From: Methylobacter sp. S3L5C
Lineage (GTDB): Bacteria; Pseudomonadota; Gammaproteobacteria; Methylococcales; Methylomonadaceae
Reading direction: 5' to 3'
DNA length: 64,000 nucleotides
Assembly: GCF_022788635.1 (NCBI RefSeq)
Contig: NZ_CP076024.1
Coordinates: forward strand, 1,984,001 to 2,048,000
Made by a program: the position numbers and the translations under genes. How positions within the stretch are numbered: the first letter of the stretch is position 1; every line of letters starts with the position of its first letter. The notes beneath the pieces were generated by a model that saw only the letters and a list, made by a program, of their open reading frames with translations, was not told the origin of the DNA and did not search any database. This document shows positions 18,885 to 27,830 of the stretch, piece by piece.

Positions 18885-20489
18885 ATGACCGAATCTTTGT
18901 TGCTTACTATTGCCGGAGCATTGGCAGTGGCTATTTTACTATTGTTAGTCGTTGTTTTGCTACGCGTAAACGGCTTGATTAAAGCCGGCGCAGACAGTGG
19001 CTTTCAAGAATTAATGCGTTTGCAGAAAATGCATGAGATTAGTTTAAAAGAAGGGTTTTCTGAAGCGAGGAAAGAACTGAGAGAAGTCAGTTTGGAAAAT
19101 CGAAGGGAAATGCAGGAGTCTTTTAAAATTTTTCAGGATACCCTGCTAAACCGGATTAGCGAGAACGGGACTATTCAACACAAGCAGTTGGAAAGCTTCA
19201 AGAGTGCCTTAAATGACTTATCTGAACGACTGATTACCAATTCCAATGAATTTAAGCAGAGCGTGTCATCATCGTTTCAAACGTCAAGTGACGTGTTAAA
19301 CCGCAAACAGGATGAGTTTCGGGAGAAAACGGTGCAAAAGTTGGACGACTTTGAAACGAGTATAAAAAACGATGCCAAATTAAACCGGCAGGAATTAAAT
19401 GATGGCTTAAAGTCATTTAAGATTTCGTTTTCAGAAAGTATTAATGATTTTAACCAGCAGTTAAGTTTGAAGTTTGCTGAGTTAAACAAGCAGCAAGTCG
19501 ATGCCACGGCACAATCCAAAACCAGTATCACTGAAATCAGGGATACCATTGAAAAACAACTAAGGTCTATTCGGGAAGACAATACCCAGCAATTGACGGA
19601 AATGCGTAAAACCGTCGATGAAAAATTGCAAAGCACTCTGGAAAAGCGTCTGGGCGAATCCTTTAAACAAGTTAGTGACCGACTTGAGCAGGTACATAAA
19701 GGCTTGGGTGAAATGCAGACCTTGGCGATTGGTGTTGGGGATTTGAAAAAAGTACTCGCCAATGTAAAAACACGCGGTATTCTTGGCGAATACCAATTAG
19801 GGAATATTCTGGAGCAAATTTTGACTCCCGAGCAATACTCGACCAATGTTGCTACCAAGCAGGGCAGTCAGGCGAATGTTGAGTTTGCCGTAAAACTACC
19901 CGGAAAGTCTGATGAAAAAACAGTCTGGCTACCATTGGATTCCAAATTCCCTTTGGAGAGTTATCAGTTACTCTTGCTGGCTTATGATGAAGCGGAACCT
20001 GCAAAAATTGATCAGGCACAAAAAATCTTGCTTAAAGTCGTGGAAAGTTTTGCCAAAGATATTAGTGATAAATATATTGACCCACCGCATACCACTGATT
20101 TTGCGATTATGTTTCTGCCGGTTGAAAGTCTGTTTGCCGAGGTATTGCGCCATCCACATATGTTTGAACTGCTCCAGCGTAAATACCGCATTACCATTAC
20201 CGGTCCTACCACGTTATCGGCTTTGTTAAACAGCCTGCATATGGGCTTTAGAACGCTTGCCGTACAAAAACGCAGCAGCGAAGTCTGGAAAGTATTGGCG
20301 GAAGTTAAAACAGAATTTGCCAGTTATTCCGATCAGCTGGCGCTGGTCCATAAACAATTGACTACCGCATCGGGTTCCCTGGAGAAATTAAAAGATACCC
20401 GAACCAAGGCGATGGAAAGAAAACTGCGCGATGTGGCGATATTGGAAATTACGGAAGATAAAGAAGCTGTTTTACTATTGGAAAGTTGA
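18885..20489 (+). CDS. rmuC: DNA recombination protein RmuC
   Basis: The 534-residue protein has one N-terminal membrane helix (about residues 4-27), a long coiled coil (about 45-290) and the conserved RmuC domain (about 300-500). That domain has the segments GILGEYQLGNILEQIL, LPLDSKFPLESYQ and DFAIMFLPVESLFAEV. RmuC limits recombination at inverted repeats; the C-terminal domain is related to restriction-endonuclease-like folds. The ATG at 18885 follows a GGA at short distance. It lies 35 bp after the J-domain gene and is convergent with the large GGDEF-EAL gene. Confidence 0.93.
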   Translation: MTESLLLTIAGALAVAILLLLVVVLLRVNGLIKAGADSGFQELMRLQKMHEISLKEGFSEARKELREVSLENRREMQESFKIFQDTLLNRISENGTIQHKQLESFKSALNDLSERLITNSNEFKQSVSSSFQTSSDVLNRKQDEFREKTVQKLDDFETSIKNDAKLNRQELNDGLKSFKISFSESINDFNQQLSLKFAELNKQQVDATAQSKTSITEIRDTIEKQLRSIREDNTQQLTEMRKTVDEKLQSTLEKRLGESFKQVSDRLEQVHKGLGEMQTLAIGVGDLKKVLANVKTRGILGEYQLGNILEQILTPEQYSTNVATKQGSQANVEFAVKLPGKSDEKTVWLPLDSKFPLESYQLLLLAYDEAEPAKIDQAQKILLKVVESFAKDISDKYIDPPHTTDFAIMFLPVESLFAEVLRHPHMFELLQRKYRITITGPTTLSALLNSLHMGFRTLAVQKRSSEVWKVLAEVKTEFASYSDQLALVHKQLTTASGSLEKLKDTRTKAMERKLRDVAILEITEDKEAVLLLES

Positions 20490-20561
20490 GGGACGATAAG
20501 GTCATGTTTGAAAAACTCTCGCTCCATAATTGAAATTGCCCAGTCAATTATCTTCTTGTTT

Positions 20562-23500
20562 TCAAGTATCTGTTCCCGTTGATTTCCAGTTTTCCTTAAC
20601 CAACAACTTTAACTGTTTAAGCAAGGCGTAGTGCAGCTTATGGAGTTTATCCAGTTTTGTCAGTGCTTCCGTGGTTTGATCATTGGTATGTAAATTTAAT
20701 AGTTCCGTGGCGAGAAGGTGTACTTGCTGGTGTAAGGGCATGATGGCCTGAAGGGTTGGATCACTAATATGGCGTGTTCTGCTTTCTGTATTTAGCCATT
20801 TACCGAAGCGGCATGGCAGGTCATTAGGGGCAGGATTTTTACGCCCGGATTTAATATGGTTTTCTATGCTGGTAATCCAAATGCTATGTTCGGCGCTGGC
20901 AAACAGTAGCGGCAAATCGTCACGAGCAAAGGATGGTCGATTAATCCAGCTTGAATCAGGTCGCCAAGTGGCGGCCCAGTTCGGGATATTAGCGGCTGGC
21001 ATGGGGTAGCCTATAGCGTAACCTTGAGCAAGGTCACAACCAAGTTGTAGCAGCATTTCACCATGTTTTATGGTTTCCATTCCTTCGGCAATTACCTGAA
21101 GGCCGAAGGCTTTAGCCAAGGCGACTACCCCCTCTATAATAGCCAGATCATCGGTGTCGTGTAGCATATCTCGCACGAAACTCTGATCAATCTTGATCTG
21201 ATTGACCGGCAAGCGTTTCAGATAAGTCAATGAGGAATAGCCCGTGCCGAAATCGTCCAAGGAGAAGTGTACGCCAATTTCTTTGCTGGCTTGGATCACT
21301 TTGGATACTTTAGGCAAGTCCTTCATGGCACTGGTTTCAAGCACTTCCATTTCCAAATCCCCCGGCCTGACATCAGGATGAGCTTTAAGTCGTTCTTGCA
21401 GGCGTTCAATGAAGTCGCTTTGCTGTAACTGGAGAGCATCAATGTTGATACTGACAGGAATGTTTAATCCAGACGCATGCCATTGTTCTATTTGAGTCAG
21501 CGCTGTTTCAATTACCCACTCACCAAGCTCTAGGGATAGTTGATGATTTTCGATTAAGGGCAAAAAAACATCAGGAAGCAGCAGGCCTTTGTCCGGGTGC
21601 TGCCAGCGAATTAACGCTTCGGTACCGATGATGCGGCCTATGCGAAGATTGACTTTGGGTTGGTAATACAGCACAAATTCGCCTGCAGCCAGGCCACTAC
21701 GGATGCGCTCCAGGCTTTCGTGGCGGGTACGGGTAAGGTTGATTTCTGCGGCATCGAAAATATTGTAACGGTTTTTTCCTCTCATTTTGGCTTGATACAT
21801 GGCTTGGTCGGCTTGTCGTATCAGTAAATCTGCATCTGCCTCTTCTGTCTGTGGGTAAAAGGTGACCCCCATACTTGCTGAAACCTGGAGGGACATGTTG
21901 TCAAATTGAGAAGATTGGGATGCGGCAGTGAGTATTCGGGTTAGTAATGGTATGCTGGTTTCGATGTCGCTTATATCAAGTAGCAACGCGATAAATTCAT
22001 CGCCACCTATTCTGGCGAGGGTATCAATTTCGCGCAAAGCTTGCTGCATATTGTTGGCGACAGTGATGAGTAAGTGGTCGCCGGCTAAATGCCCGTAATT
22101 ATCGTTGATGGCCTTAAAGCCGTCCAGATCAAGAAAGACCACTGCCAGTAGTTGCCCATGTCTTTTGGTTTGAGCGATACCTTGATGTAGACGATCAATC
22201 AGGAGTGTGCGGTTGGGTAGATTGGTCAGTGGATCGTAGTGAGCGCTCCGTTCCAGCTCAGATTCGTGTTCCTTAAGTAAGGTAATGTCGGACAGCAGTG
22301 CGACATAATACTGAACCTTACCTTCTGTATCCCTTATGGTAGTGATGTTTTGCATTACCGGGTATACTTCGCCGTTCTTGCGACGATTCCAAAATTCGCC
22401 ATACCAATAGCCTTTATTGACCAGATCATGCCACATGTTCATGTAGAATTCCGGTTCCTGACGACCGGAGCTTAGAAGCCGAGGATTTTGCCCCTGGACT
22501 TCATCGTAGCTGTAGCCGGTTATTTCGGAAAAGGCGTCATTGACCTGAATGATGGCACCGTTACCGGTAGTGATCATGATACCTTCGCGGGCATGGGTAA
22601 AAACACTGGCAGCGAGTTGGAGTTTTTCTTCGGCTTGTTTGCGCTCACTAATGTCTTGCAGAAAAACTACAAATTGCTCGTCTTTGATGGGTTGGTACTG
22701 GATACTGACCTCGACAAAAAAAATACTCCCATCCTTGCGACGGTGTGTTGACTCGAAACGGTCTTGGCCCTGAGTGATGATATTTTGCAGATGTCTCACG
22801 GTATCTTCAGATGTTTCCGACGCTTCCAGGTCAGCAACAGACATGGTTAGCAGTTCCTGCTCTCTATAGCCGCTCATTTGGCAATAGGTTTCGTTAACTT
22901 CCAACAAATGCCCTTGTTTATCTAATAACCAGAAACCATCCATGGTCGTATGGAGAATACTTCGATGTCGTTCTTCATTGTTCAGCAGTGCCGAGGTTAA
23001 TTCCAGTTGCCTTTGGTAGAACATCTGGCGCTGTTGCTGCCATAACAGAAAAATTAGCGCGCCTGCACTACAGACAAGTATGGATACCATTAAGAGTGTG
23101 AGTTTCATCCGTTCGCGGAGAGGAGCATATACTTCCGCCTCGTCAATACGGGTTACCAGATACCACGGCGAATCAGGAATGGCATTTACTGCCGCAATTA
23201 CCGGTACGCCCCGATAATCGAGGCCTTCGACGATGCCACGTTGTCCTAATACTGCTTTTACGGCGGGTAGCGAGGTGTTGCTAAGTGGCATGTGCAGGTT
23301 AAGGGCAGCATCCTTGTAGAAGCGAAGGTCGTTCAAAAAGAGCACATCGTTGTTGTCGCGGCGAACGAGTAATGTTTCGGCGCTAGTACTTGGCGTTGGC
23401 CAATGTTGGATAAACGGATACAGATAACGGGTCGGATCAATACGCATCCCTATTACGCCCAGTGGCTTGTTGTTGTCCTGCACATTAAAGATCGGTAATA

Positions 23501-24668
23501 TCAGGGCCAGATACACGCGCTGATCATGTTCGTCCCGATAAAAATCTTGCAGCATGATTTGCCCTGATTGCAGGGAGTCAGCTGCGCTTTTAATTAGCGC
23601 GGTGCTCAAGGGTGTCGTCATTTTAGGCATTGACATGTGAATGCTGCCTTTACTGTCAAGCAGAAAAGCCATGTCGTATCCGAATTGGTTTTGGTACTTG
23701 CCGAGCCAATCTTGCATTATTTTTTGTGCGGACCCGTTATTTGGCATCTCCAGTAGTTGTTGGACAACGGCAGTGATTGAGATACTCTGGGTGAGGGAGG
23801 CATCTCTAAGCCGTTCCATGCGCCATCGAATCAGTTCGCCCGTTTTTAATTTGGCTATAGCCAGAAGATTCGCTTCTACTTCATGGCGGAATTTTTGTTC
23901 AGTCTCGCGGTAGGAGGTAAATGTCACTGCGATAGTGCCAGCGGAAAAAATAACAAAAACCAAAATATAGAGTGGATTATTTATAACATCGGTGTCCGGT
24001 GTAATTGATGGGGTCGAATGACGGGCAGCAAACACCCACAGTAGCAGACTGATAATCAGCAGGATCAGGCTGGTGTTGAGTGCAGGAGGAATCAGCGTTT
24101 TTTCGAAGGGCAATAGTAGTGGTGTTTCCAAGGCATAGGCTAGAAGCAGAAAAATGCCCAGTAATGAAAGTAAGCCGGGCAAGCCCTTGGCGATTAAATC
24201 CTGCCAGAATCCGTGAATAGTATGAGACGGTAAGGTAACCAGCGGCACGTAAGCCAATAGAAAGCCAAAAGCTGTGATTGGGGAAATATATCCTATGGAT
24301 ATATTTCCCGGTGTATGGGGAATTTGCAAACCAAAGAGTTCCCCTGGCCAGTAAATATCGAGAAGTCGTAATGTCAGTAGCAACAAGGCCCACAGGATAC
24401 CTAGCCAACCGAAGAGAGTGGTGAGTAAAAGAGGAATGCGACCTGGCGACTTTTGGATGCAGAGACCGAGAGTTATGCTGAATAATATAGACAGACCGGC
24501 AGTGTTCGGTGCCATTGGGATGGTGCCGGATTTCCAGGTAGTGAGACCGGGATTGTCCAGTACCCAGCCAAGCAGTGACATGAGGCCGATCGCTGCCACG
24601 GATAAATGTCCAGCCAGAAGTCCTAGCGTGATCCTGTTTTCTGAATGCTTGTTCTTTGTGGGAGTCAT
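20562..24668 (-). CDS. Membrane dCache/PAS GGDEF-EAL protein with C-terminal CZB-like domain
   Basis: Of the four c-di-GMP proteins in the window this is the largest, at 1368 residues. Residues about 15-250 hold seven or eight hydrophobic helices. A Cache-like extracytoplasmic sensor follows (about 255-525), then a helix (about 528-550). The cytoplasmic part has PAS (about 570-690), PAS with PAC (about 700-815), GGDEF (about 820-985; ARIGGDEFIALL) and EAL (about 990-1245; TEALIRWQ), all intact. Residues about 1260-1350 match a chemoreceptor zinc-binding (CZB) domain: a His in SAEHSIW, a Cys in DLPCRFGKWL and an HQQVH pair. This suggests zinc or redox control of c-di-GMP output. A perfect 13-bp palindrome lies within the membrane-domain codons. 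Confidence 0.88.
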   Translation of the reverse strand: MTPTKNKHSENRITLGLLAGHLSVAAIGLMSLLGWVLDNPGLTTWKSGTIPMAPNTAGLSILFSITLGLCIQKSPGRIPLLLTTLFGWLGILWALLLLTLRLLDIYWPGELFGLQIPHTPGNISIGYISPITAFGFLLAYVPLVTLPSHTIHGFWQDLIAKGLPGLLSLLGIFLLLAYALETPLLLPFEKTLIPPALNTSLILLIISLLLWVFAARHSTPSITPDTDVINNPLYILVFVIFSAGTIAVTFTSYRETEQKFRHEVEANLLAIAKLKTGELIRWRMERLRDASLTQSISITAVVQQLLEMPNNGSAQKIMQDWLGKYQNQFGYDMAFLLDSKGSIHMSMPKMTTPLSTALIKSAADSLQSGQIMLQDFYRDEHDQRVYLALILPIFNVQDNNKPLGVIGMRIDPTRYLYPFIQHWPTPSTSAETLLVRRDNNDVLFLNDLRFYKDAALNLHMPLSNTSLPAVKAVLGQRGIVEGLDYRGVPVIAAVNAIPDSPWYLVTRIDEAEVYAPLRERMKLTLLMVSILVCSAGALIFLLWQQQRQMFYQRQLELTSALLNNEERHRSILHTTMDGFWLLDKQGHLLEVNETYCQMSGYREQELLTMSVADLEASETSEDTVRHLQNIITQGQDRFESTHRRKDGSIFFVEVSIQYQPIKDEQFVVFLQDISERKQAEEKLQLAASVFTHAREGIMITTGNGAIIQVNDAFSEITGYSYDEVQGQNPRLLSSGRQEPEFYMNMWHDLVNKGYWYGEFWNRRKNGEVYPVMQNITTIRDTEGKVQYYVALLSDITLLKEHESELERSAHYDPLTNLPNRTLLIDRLHQGIAQTKRHGQLLAVVFLDLDGFKAINDNYGHLAGDHLLITVANNMQQALREIDTLARIGGDEFIALLLDISDIETSIPLLTRILTAASQSSQFDNMSLQVSASMGVTFYPQTEEADADLLIRQADQAMYQAKMRGKNRYNIFDAAEINLTRTRHESLERIRSGLAAGEFVLYYQPKVNLRIGRIIGTEALIRWQHPDKGLLLPDVFLPLIENHQLSLELGEWVIETALTQIEQWHASGLNIPVSINIDALQLQQSDFIERLQERLKAHPDVRPGDLEMEVLETSAMKDLPKVSKVIQASKEIGVHFSLDDFGTGYSSLTYLKRLPVNQIKIDQSFVRDMLHDTDDLAIIEGVVALAKAFGLQVIAEGMETIKHGEMLLQLGCDLAQGYAIGYPMPAANIPNWAATWRPDSSWINRPSFARDDLPLLFASAEHSIWITSIENHIKSGRKNPAPNDLPCRFGKWLNTESRTRHISDPTLQAIMPLHQQVHLLATELLNLHTNDQTTEALTKLDKLHKLHYALLKQLKLLVKENWKSTGTDT
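24281..24309. repeat. Perfect 13-bp palindrome inside a coding region
   Basis: GGGAAATATATCC (24281-24293) and GGATATATTTCCC (24297-24309) are complementary with a 3-nt spacer. They lie within the N-terminal membrane-domain codons of the large GGDEF-EAL gene. Confidence 0.95.
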
Positions 24669-25276
24669 ATCATTCCCTGTTTAGAGTCTGGTAGGTTGTC
24701 CGGTGGATAAAGCTGTCCATTTATCGACATTTATTTTTGGCATCGCCACCACCATCACCGTATATTCTGGTTCAATATCCTGAGGCCTCTAAATACTAAT
24801 GCCGGAACAGAGCTCAAAAAAATAATCGGCATGATGAAAGTCACTTTTCCCCTATTCCTCCTAGGAGGCTGTCCGAGAATAGGAACCGTAGCGAGGGAAA
24901 GCAATTTTGAGTCAGATTTTTTGATCATTTGAGGCAAATAGTTGTTCTATTAAACGAAAATGAGCGAGTAATCTGGCCAAAATAGCTTTTCCGCAGTAGG
25001 TTTTCTATTCTCGGACAGCCTCCCAGGGCGAATCCCGCTTAAAAACATTCAAACTACTGAGGGCTTGTCTCTGCCGATGATGTGCGCTATGGATTCTTTT
25101 TAATTGACTCGCGGCCAATGGAGAAGGGCGCGAATGCCATATTTAATCGGCTACTATATTAGCACTTTTCAAAGATGCTTTACTACTGAAAAACTGATGC
25201 CAAAATGATAAAAGTGATGGGCTTGTTTACTGCGGAAGTTCGATAGGATTAATGGTTTTTTGTAAGGACTTGCTAG
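24669..25276. other. Intergenic region carrying a MITE-like element, upstream of the IS
   Basis: No credible gene is present. The part next to 24668 should hold the promoter of the minus-strand GGDEF-EAL gene. The rest is the 160-bp inverted-repeat element and AT-rich sequence up to the insertion sequence. Confidence 0.5.
24864..25023. mobile_element. MITE-like element, 160 bp, 19-bp perfect terminal inverted repeats
   Basis: GGAGGCTGTCCGAGAATAG (24864-24882) is exactly complementary to 25005-25023. The arms stay imperfectly complementary for about 50 bp (for example GAAAGCAATTTTG on one side and GAAAAGCTATTTTGG on the reverse of the other). No coding sequence lies inside. This is the structure expected of a non-autonomous element moved by a transposase elsewhere. 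The termini differ from those of the nearby IS. A clear target duplication was not seen. Confidence 0.75.
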
Positions 25277-26095
25277 GTTCTGTTGACGTTTCACCAATCC
25301 GGTAGAATAAGTCGTTTTGAATGAAATGAAGCGGATAACATTAAGTGATGAAGAGTGGACTCGTATTTTGGCAAGCTTAAAAAAATTGCCTGGAGTTCAT
25401 ATCGGTTTACCCGATATTTGCAGGCAGTTTGTTAATGCCATTTTGTGGATATTACGTACGGGAGCACAGTGGCGTGTATTACCGTCAACGTATGGTAAAT
25501 GGAATAGCATCTTCAAGCGTTTTTCACGTTGGTGTATCAATGGCATATGGGGTGAAATTCTCTGTCATCTTGCTGAAGACGCTGATTTACAAGATGTTTC
25601 CATGGATGGTTCAGTTATTAGAGCACATGCCTGCGCAGCTGGAGCGGCATATAGTTCTGCTGAGAATGAAGCACTTGGGCGCTCCAAAGGTGGATTTGGT
25701 TGTAAGATTCACGCGCTTTGTGATGGCTTGGGCATGCCCATCAAATTTATCCTGACAGGCGGGCAGGAGGCTGAATGCAAGCAAGCCATATCTTTATTGG
25801 AAAATGTTAATGCTTCAGCCGTTTTAGCAGACAAAGCCTACGACACGAACGAGTTGCGGGAGTGGTTAGCCAGTCGTGAAATAAAAGCGGTTATCCCACC
25901 TAAATCGAACCGAAAAGAAGATATTGAGTGCGATTATTGGCATTATAAGGAGCGGCATGCCATTGAATGTATGTTCGGTAAGCTCAAGCACTATCGCAGA
26001 ATTGCTACACGATATGAGAAAAAAGCTATTAATTACATGGGGATGCTATCATTTTCCTCGGTGCTTTTATGGCTGAGGTGAAACGTCAACAGAAC
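25277..26095 (+). mobile_element. Complete IS5-family insertion sequence, 819 bp
   Basis: The perfect 19-bp terminal inverted repeats are GTTCTGTTGACGTTTCACC at 25277-25295 and its complement at 26077-26095. They are flanked by a direct CTAG duplication (25273-25276 and 26096-26099). Size, ends and YTAR-type target site fit the IS427/IS1031 side of the IS5 family. Intact ends and an open transposase suggest recent insertion. Confidence 0.95.
25326..26081 (+). CDS. IS5-family DDE transposase
   Basis: A single open frame of about 251 residues nearly fills the insertion sequence. The N-terminal half has the IS5-type helix region (LSDEEWTRILASLKKLPG and WRVLPSTYGKW). DDE residues are visible as Asp in MDGSVIRAH, Asp in LADKAYDTNEL and Glu in ERHAIECMFGKLKHYRR. 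The frame opens with TTG at 25317, and ATG at 25326 is the more likely start. The stop codon overlaps the right inverted repeat. Relatives are often split in two frames joined by frameshifting; here it is one frame. It should be functional. Confidence 0.93.
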   Translation: MKRITLSDEEWTRILASLKKLPGVHIGLPDICRQFVNAILWILRTGAQWRVLPSTYGKWNSIFKRFSRWCINGIWGEILCHLAEDADLQDVSMDGSVIRAHACAAGAAYSSAENEALGRSKGGFGCKIHALCDGLGMPIKFILTGGQEAECKQAISLLENVNASAVLADKAYDTNELREWLASREIKAVIPPKSNRKEDIECDYWHYKERHAIECMFGKLKHYRRIATRYEKKAINYMGMLSFSSVLLWLR

Positions 26096-26099
26096 CTAG

Positions 26100-26450
26100 T
26101 AACTGTAATAAGCGTGTGTCATGAAAAGTCGATACTTTCCCTGTGGGTGACATGGCTGGCTAAATCACTCCAACACCTGCAGACAGAGTCATTATGGCGC
26201 TAAAGAAACAGTTGAGGCTTGCGGGGTAAGAATCTCTTGTTGATTTTTTGTGCGGCCGTATCTAAAGACAACTATTTAAGTGACGATACCCGAACAGTTT
26301 GTTGTAGGTATCCGTGTCTGAAGATGTTGAAAAACAACAAGTTTTCGTATAGTTTTATTTATATTTTGCTATTACCTATTCTAAATAGCATGCGTAAATG
26401 GTTTAGCTGCCCTTTGGATTATCGGTAAAAGGCAGCTATAAGCACGTAAT
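26100..26450. other. Region between IS and HTH-receiver gene; nothing recognised
   Basis: About 350 bp without a supported gene. A 69-codon plus-strand frame (26219-26428) has no family resemblance and no good ribosome-binding site. Confidence 0.4.
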
Positions 26451-27077
26451 TCAGCTTGAAAACGGGTTGTCTTTGGCAAGAGATACCAGTTTTGCACGCG
26501 CATACCCATGGATATCCTGAAAAGGTATGGGTTTATGAAATACGGTTACTCCATGGGGCAAAGAACCTTTATTGTCGATGTCTGCTTTGGTCAGTTCGGT
26601 CACGACAATAATGTCCATAACATTGAACGAACTATCCTTGCCAAGCGTGTTTATCATTTCGAATCCGTCTACGGCTTGCATTTGTAGATCGCTAATCAGA
26701 ATATTCGGGCATTGTCTGGTGATTTGTACTAATGCTGACAGGCCATCGTCGACGATATTAAGATCAATGGGCATTTCCCAGCCTGTTATCGTTGACTCAT
26801 AAAGTTTTTGCAAAGCAGGATCGTCTTCAATGACCAATATGGATAGTTGGAGCGGTTGATTACTGGGGATGGCTGATTGGCCATTTTTCAGAAAATTCTC
26901 TACGGCGCTACCCAGTATTCGTCTATGTCCTCCTGAAGTTTTCCAGGCTTGCAGGGTTCCGTCTTCGACCATTTTCTGTACGGTTCCCCTGGATAAGCCA
27001 AGCATACTTGCAACTTCGCGTGTATTGTAATAAATGTGACTTTCAATAGTGTCACTGGCATCAAACTGATTTTTCAT
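26451..27077 (-). CDS. Excisionase-type HTH fused to a receiver domain (regulator A)
   Basis: The 208-residue protein has an N-terminal MerR/excisionase-like helix-turn-helix (about residues 15-65). Its core is YNTREVASMLGLSRGTVQKM followed by the wing SGGHRR. A CheY-like receiver domain follows (about 80-200). The receiver has the acidic pair in VIEDD, phospho-acceptor Asp in LISDLQM, Thr in VVTEL and Lys in FHKPIPF, so it should be phosphorylatable. DNA-binding domains normally follow the receiver; here the order is reversed. It is a paralogue of the gene at 27207-27830 and lies 129 bp downstream of it on the same strand. No histidine kinase is next to it. Confidence 0.85.
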   Translation of the reverse strand: MKNQFDASDTIESHIYYNTREVASMLGLSRGTVQKMVEDGTLQAWKTSGGHRRILGSAVENFLKNGQSAIPSNQPLQLSILVIEDDPALQKLYESTITGWEMPIDLNIVDDGLSALVQITRQCPNILISDLQMQAVDGFEMINTLGKDSSFNVMDIIVVTELTKADIDNKGSLPHGVTVFHKPIPFQDIHGYARAKLVSLAKDNPFSS

Positions 27078-27206
27078 AAGTGGGCAAAAGGTTAATATTT
27101 TTAATGGAATAGATTGCCAAGTAAAACACCAACTCAGTTGGTGTCTTTATTATTGGTATCTGTAAACTTAATTATAGTAGTTGACCTGAAACAGTCTTAC
27201 CTTGAG

Positions 27207-27830
27207 TTAAATTATTTTCACGTGCTGGGTTAGGGCATTCGATTGTTGATAAAGTATCGTTTCTACTGTTTTGAAGGGAATAGGCTTCGGTAACACTAGT
27301 AAATCATTCGGCATAATACCCATTTTCATAATTTCTTTTACTTCCATACCTGTCACCACAACAATTTTTGTATCTTTCATATCAGGCATTTTCATAATTT
27401 CACTGATCATATATAAACCATCAATATGTGGCATATTTAAATCCGTAAAAATAAGATGCGGTTGATATTTACCAACCATCATTAACCCTTGGCAAGCACT
27501 TGTAGCCAGATAGAGTTGATGAGGCACGCTAAATTGGTTGAATTGTAATTCACATAACCGCAAAATAGCGTAGTCATCTTCTACAATCAAAACCCGGAGC
27601 AGAGTATCGTCATCGTTTGTTGATGCTTCGATCCGCTCAGTGTTGCCGGTTAATAAAGACCGAGTTGCCGATAAGTGTTTTATCACATCTTCCCGACTCA
27701 AACGCCGGTGACCACCCATAGTCAAACTTGCCTTTATTTTGCCGCTATCTACCCAGTTTTGTACGGTTCGCTGACTGACTTCCAGTAAAACTGCGGCTTC
27801 TTTCGTGCTTAACCAAGATTGTTCCTTCAC
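27207..27830 (-). CDS. Excisionase-type HTH fused to a receiver domain (regulator B)
   Basis: The 207-residue protein has the same design as its neighbour: an HTH of the excisionase/MerR kind (about residues 8-55; STKEAAVLLEVSQRTVQNWV with GGHRRLS) and then a receiver domain (about 78-200). Receiver residues are IVEDD, Asp in IFTDLNMP, Thr in VVVTGM and Lys in LPKPIPF, all as needed for phosphotransfer. The 129-bp gap to the downstream paralogue could hold a separate promoter. The pair are probably orphan response regulators driven by a distant kinase. Targets are unknown; the nearby c-di-GMP genes are candidates by position only. Confidence 0.85.
   Translation of the reverse strand: MKEQSWLSTKEAAVLLEVSQRTVQNWVDSGKIKASLTMGGHRRLSREDVIKHLSATRSLLTGNTERIEASTNDDDTLLRVLIVEDDYAILRLCELQFNQFSVPHQLYLATSACQGLMMVGKYQPHLIFTDLNMPHIDGLYMISEIMKMPDMKDTKIVVVTGMEVKEIMKMGIMPNDLLVLPKPIPFKTVETILYQQSNALTQHVKII

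Noticed and set aside
6609-24668. CRISPR or phage-defence island as explanation for the large repeated genes
   Set aside because: Repeats are diverged coding paralogues of c-di-GMP proteins; no short direct repeats with unique spacers or cas genes are present.
25429-25755. Second open frame inside the insertion sequence, as in two-frame IS5 relatives
   Set aside because: The transposase is continuous in one frame with all DDE residues, so no programmed frameshift is needed.
26219-26428. 69-codon open frame after the insertion sequence
   Set aside because: No recognisable domain or ribosome-binding site; probably chance.
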